Assembly (NCBI GenBank): GCA_965215355.1
Contig: CBDCDJ010000007.1
Coordinates: 2,852,001-2,916,000 of the forward strand
Origin: CBDCDJ01 sp965215355
GTDB taxonomy: Bacteria; Deinococcota; Deinococci; Deinococcales; Trueperaceae
Direction: 5' to 3'
DNA: 64,000 bases
Below, piece by piece: positions 61,369 through 64,000 of this stretch; within the stretch, counting starts at the first letter, position 1; every line of letters begins with the position of its first letter. The position numbers were made by a program, and so were the translations under genes. The notes under the pieces are model-generated. The model saw nothing but the letters and a program-made list of their open reading frames with translations, made no database searches and had not been told where the DNA came from.

Positions 61369-62478
61369 TCATAGCTGTTTCTGGTACAGCCGGTACGTTT
61401 TGTAAAGCTCCGCGCCCGCCGCGGCGATGCCCTTGTTCATGGCTTCGTTGTCCTCCAAAATCCACGAGCACTCGGCCCCGGTGTAGCCCCGCGCGATGCC
61501 CCGGCGGCAAAACTCGGCGATGAGGGCCAACTCTAAACCCTTGTTGCGGTACTCGGGCCGGACGCCCAAAATCGGCAGGCGCATCTCGTTCATGATTTTT
61601 TTAGCTCGCAGCGCGTAAAAAATACCGAAGGGCAAGAGTCGCCCGTTCATCTTTTTGAACAGCTGGTTGGCGTTGGGAAAGCCCACCGCGACGCCCGCCA
61701 GTTCGCCTTCTAGTTCCAACATCAGCGCCATCTCGGGGTCGACGATGAGTTTGAGTTCTTTGGCGAGCAGTTTGGCTTCCTTGGGCGTGTACTTCGTCTG
61801 GCCCCAGTTTTTTTCCCACACGTCGTTGTAAAAACCGAGCACGCGCTCGACCTCTTTGTCGAAATGCTTCATCTGCACGGCGCGAATCGTGAAGTCGTAC
61901 CGTTTGGCGGCCCGGTCGGCGAGTCGCAGCAGCCGCTCGCTCGGACCCACGTCGGAGCCCAAGTACCAGGCGTAGAGGTCTTTGATTTTGCGGTAGCCCG
62001 CCGCCTCGACAAAAGCCGGGTACTCGGGCGGGTTGTAGGGCATCATGACGTAGGGGTCGGTGTCGAAGGCGTCGATTTGAAAGCCCGCGCCGTCGTTCAT
62101 GGTGGGGTTGGTGGGGCCGCGTAGGGCGCTGCGCAACAAGCTTTTCGCCCAGGTTTCGACTTGTGTCAACAGGGCTCGAGCCACCGCCGCGTCCTCCGCC
62201 TCGAAAAAACCGAAAAAAGCGGTGTTGTCGTGGTGGGTTTCGTTGTGGATGTCGTCGTCAACGCCCGCGACGCGGCCCACGACCCGGCCGTCTCGCTCGG
62301 CCAAAAAAAGCTCCATGCGGCCGTGCTCGAAAAATGGGTTTTTCTTCTCGTCGAAGCGCTCGCGCTCGCTCAGGCGCAGCGGCGGCACCCAATGGGGGTC
62401 CGAACGGTACTTCCGGTACGGGTACTCGATGAACCTGGTTAAGTCGGCTTTGGCCTTGACGGGACGGACGGCGAGCAT
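61369..62478 (-). CDS. GNAT-fold N-acyltransferase, candidate bacterial ceramide synthase
   Basis: 369 aa. The N-terminal PVKAKADLTRFIEYPYRKYRSDPHWVPPL and NPFFEHGRMELFLAERDGRVVGRVAGV lead to the acyl-CoA-binding region in FFGFFEAEDAAVARALL and RGPTNPTMNDGAGFQIDAFDTDPYVMMPYNPPEYP. The C-terminal half has ILGVRPEYRNKGLELALIAEF and SWILEDNEAMNKGI, the A motif of GNAT enzymes. The family is widespread and usually called hypothetical. The recently described bCerS, which N-acylates the sphingoid base, is also GNAT-fold. It starts 7 bp after the SPT-like gene. Role proposed, not shown. Confidence 0.75.
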   Translation of the reverse strand: MLAVRPVKAKADLTRFIEYPYRKYRSDPHWVPPLRLSERERFDEKKNPFFEHGRMELFLAERDGRVVGRVAGVDDDIHNETHHDNTAFFGFFEAEDAAVARALLTQVETWAKSLLRSALRGPTNPTMNDGAGFQIDAFDTDPYVMMPYNPPEYPAFVEAAGYRKIKDLYAWYLGSDVGPSERLLRLADRAAKRYDFTIRAVQMKHFDKEVERVLGFYNDVWEKNWGQTKYTPKEAKLLAKELKLIVDPEMALMLELEGELAGVAVGFPNANQLFKKMNGRLLPFGIFYALRAKKIMNEMRLPILGVRPEYRNKGLELALIAEFCRRGIARGYTGAECSWILEDNEAMNKGIAAAGAELYKTYRLYQKQL

Positions 62479-62485
62479 AGGGGCG

Positions 62486-63769
62486 CTAGCCGATGACGCC
62501 CAGACGCTTCCCGACCGTTTCGAACGCGCTCAAAATGCCGTCGATGTGCTGGGGTTCGTGGTTGGCGTTGACCGAGGTGCGGATGATGCTCTGGCCCAGC
62601 GGCACCGCGGGCGGCACCGACGGCGTGGTGAAAACGCCCTCTTCCCACAACTCGCGCCAGAACAGCAGCGTCATGTCGTCGTCGCCGATGACGACGGGCA
62701 CAATCGGGGTTTGCGTGCCGAGCGTGTCGAAACCGAGAGCGTTCATGCCCCGGTGATAGTGCCGCACGTTGCGCCACAGCTGGTCGCGGTGCTGCGGCTC
62801 GGTCTCCATGATGTCTAAAGCTTTCAGGGCCGCCGCCATCTGCATGGCGGGTAGCGCGGCGGTGAAGATGAACGGGCGCGCCTTGTGTTTGACGTAGTTC
62901 ACCACTTCGCGCGGCCCGGCCATGAAGCCGCCGACCGAGGCGAACGACTTCGAGAACGTCCCGACGATGACGTCGACTTCCTCGTTCAGGCCGAAGTGTT
63001 CGGCGCTGCCGCGGCCGTGTTTGCCGAGCACGCCGGTCGCGTGCGCGTCGTCGACGATAATTCGCGCGCCGTACTTGCGGGCGACTTGGGCTAAGTCCGG
63101 CAGCTTGGCGATGTGCCCGCTCATCGAAAACACTCCGTCGGTGACGATCAAACGGCCGCCGGGTTTGTCCTTGTCTTTCTCGAGCAGCCTCTCTAAGTCC
63201 GCAACGTCGTTGTGCTCGTACTTGCGCAGCGCGGCGAACGACAGCCGCGCGCCGTCGTAAAGGCAGGCGTGGTTCTCGCGGTCGAAGTACAAGATGTCGT
63301 GGCGACCCGCCAACACGCTCACCACCGACAAACAGCCCAAAAACCCGGCGCTGAAGGTCAGTGCGGTTTCTTTTTGTAAAAACTGGGCGAGGCGCAGCTC
63401 CAGGTCATCGTGAAACGTCAAGGTGCCCGTTAAGAAGCGCGACCCTGTGCAACTCGTCCCGAAGTCGTCGAGGGCGCGCCGCGCCGACTCTTTCAAACGG
63501 CCGTCCTGGGTCAAACCTAAATAGTCGTTCGAGCCGGTGATGATCATTTCCCGGCCGTTTACCTTGACGGTGCCGCCGTTTTGCGAGGCAATGGGTTTGA
63601 AGTAAGGGTGCATCCCCGCCGCGACCGCTTCGTCGGCGCGTGTAAAGTTGAACGCTTTTTCGAACACGTCGGTGACGCGAGAGGAAACGGGTTTTTCAAC
63701 GACGCCCAGGGTGCTCCTCGAGACGGTGCGCTGACGGATTGGGTTTTCGGACGTCTGAGAATCTGACAA
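62486..63769 (-). CDS. Alpha-oxoamine synthase, serine-palmitoyltransferase-like
   Basis: 427 aa from TTG 63767-63769, supported by GGAGG six nt upstream; the frame is open to 63805. Fold-type I PLP enzyme: His167 stacks on the ring (ENHACLYDG), Asp240 and His243 in VDDAHATG, and Lys274 in VGTFSKSFASVGG forms the Schiff base. FGTSCTGSRFLTGTLTFHDDLE and ARPFIFTAALPA resemble serine palmitoyltransferase (its RPYIFTASLPP) more than AONS or KBL, but these enzymes are all close. It condenses an acyl-CoA with an amino acid. It is followed at 7 bp by the GNAT gene. TATAGT (complement of 63804-63809) is a likely -10. Confidence 0.8.
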   Translation of the reverse strand: MSDSQTSENPIRQRTVSRSTLGVVEKPVSSRVTDVFEKAFNFTRADEAVAAGMHPYFKPIASQNGGTVKVNGREMIITGSNDYLGLTQDGRLKESARRALDDFGTSCTGSRFLTGTLTFHDDLELRLAQFLQKETALTFSAGFLGCLSVVSVLAGRHDILYFDRENHACLYDGARLSFAALRKYEHNDVADLERLLEKDKDKPGGRLIVTDGVFSMSGHIAKLPDLAQVARKYGARIIVDDAHATGVLGKHGRGSAEHFGLNEEVDVIVGTFSKSFASVGGFMAGPREVVNYVKHKARPFIFTAALPAMQMAAALKALDIMETEPQHRDQLWRNVRHYHRGMNALGFDTLGTQTPIVPVVIGDDDMTLLFWRELWEEGVFTTPSVPPAVPLGQSIIRTSVNANHEPQHIDGILSAFETVGKRLGVIG

Positions 63770-63809
63770 GAGAGGCCTCCGAGCGTGTGCTACGCAACGC
63801 GCCACTATA

Positions 63810-64000
63810 TCACAAGCTTTTCATGAGCCACGAAGTCCCGGCTTGCATTGGTGCGGGAGAGACGTCCACGCTTGCCTAAGAGGGTCGGTTCAGCCGGCGT
63901 TCGGTGCAGGTAGCACCTCGGGTTCCTAGTCTTGAAACCTCAAACAGCGACTTCGAACTTTGGCTCTGTAGCTGCTACCTGCTCCCCAGCCTCGCTACGT
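63810..64000. other. Intergenic region at the right edge
   Basis: No gene start or RNA was recognised. It contains the small inverted repeat GGTGCAGGTAGCACC (63901-63915), and near the edge heptad-like units (GTAGCTG, CTACCTG, CTCCCCA, GCCTCGC) resembling those at 18031. Confidence 0.5.

Overview
The window is GC-rich bacterial chromosome, most probably from the Deinococcota, perhaps a Truepera-like lineage. The lineage is inferred from several points: RNA polymerase subunits of Thermus/Deinococcus type (beta' of 1524 aa with the large N-terminal insertion), an outer-membrane barrel protein, frequent TANNNT boxes 5-8 nt upstream of start codons without a ribosome binding site (the leaderless-mRNA pattern of Deinococcus), and heptameric intergenic repeats. 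No rRNA, CRISPR array, prophage or replication origin was seen.

Positions 1-8.4 kb: start of ctaA (heme A synthase), a PIG-L deacetylase, a secreted TPR protein, a 3-hydroxyacyl-CoA dehydrogenase, rsmJ, a gabT-like aminotransferase behind a hairpin/TATAAT element, a complete IS5-family insertion sequence with a frameshift-expressed transposase, carD, and a small RNase H-fold gene.

Positions 8.4-22.4 kb: information-processing block, all on the minus strand and read from the right: a strong promoter, tRNA-Thr(TGT), tRNA-Tyr(GTA), tRNA-Gly(CCC), tRNA-Thr(GGT), tuf, rpmG, secE, nusG, rplK, rplA, an L10-type leader, rplJ, rplL, a terminator/attenuator hairpin, rpoB, rpoC, terminator. Unusual inverted and direct repeats sit in the tRNA spacers.

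Positions 22.5-39.3 kb: transport and regulation. It holds an orphan LolD-like ATPase, a CRP/FNR regulator overlapping a tiny tatA-type gene, an MMPL exporter, an ATPase/FtsX-type permease pair, an outer-membrane barrel, a Ugp-like sugar or glycerol-phosphate ABC transporter without its own ATPase, a FAS1-like lipoprotein, a TPR membrane protein, a flavin disulfide reductase with a TVP38 protein, a CDP-alcohol phosphatidyltransferase and a second CRP/FNR protein.

Positions 39.4-50.5 kb: carbohydrate cluster. Eight tightly packed or overlapping minus-strand genes encode an SDR epimerase, a fusion of a glycoside-hydrolase-like barrel with a CDP-paratose-2-epimerase-like domain, a zinc-type alcohol dehydrogenase, a GT4 glycosyltransferase, a flavodoxin-like protein and three CgeB-like glycosyltransferases. 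A UDP-glucuronate decarboxylase and a CmoB-like methyltransferase lie beside them. The product is unknown.

Positions 50.6-64 kb: a cysteine-rich hypothetical, a DUF2267 remnant, the alpha and beta subunits of a 2-oxoacid dehydrogenase E1, and then a lipid/glycolipid region. Read from the right it has a serine-palmitoyltransferase-like PLP enzyme, a GNAT-fold acyltransferase and an NAD-dependent SDR. This gene trio matches the Spt/bCerS/CerR set of bacterial ceramide synthesis. It is followed by two flippase-like (UPF0104) membrane proteins, each beside a lipid-type glycosyltransferase, and two GT2 enzymes. I propose a (glyco)sphingolipid pathway, which would be the most notable system in the window.
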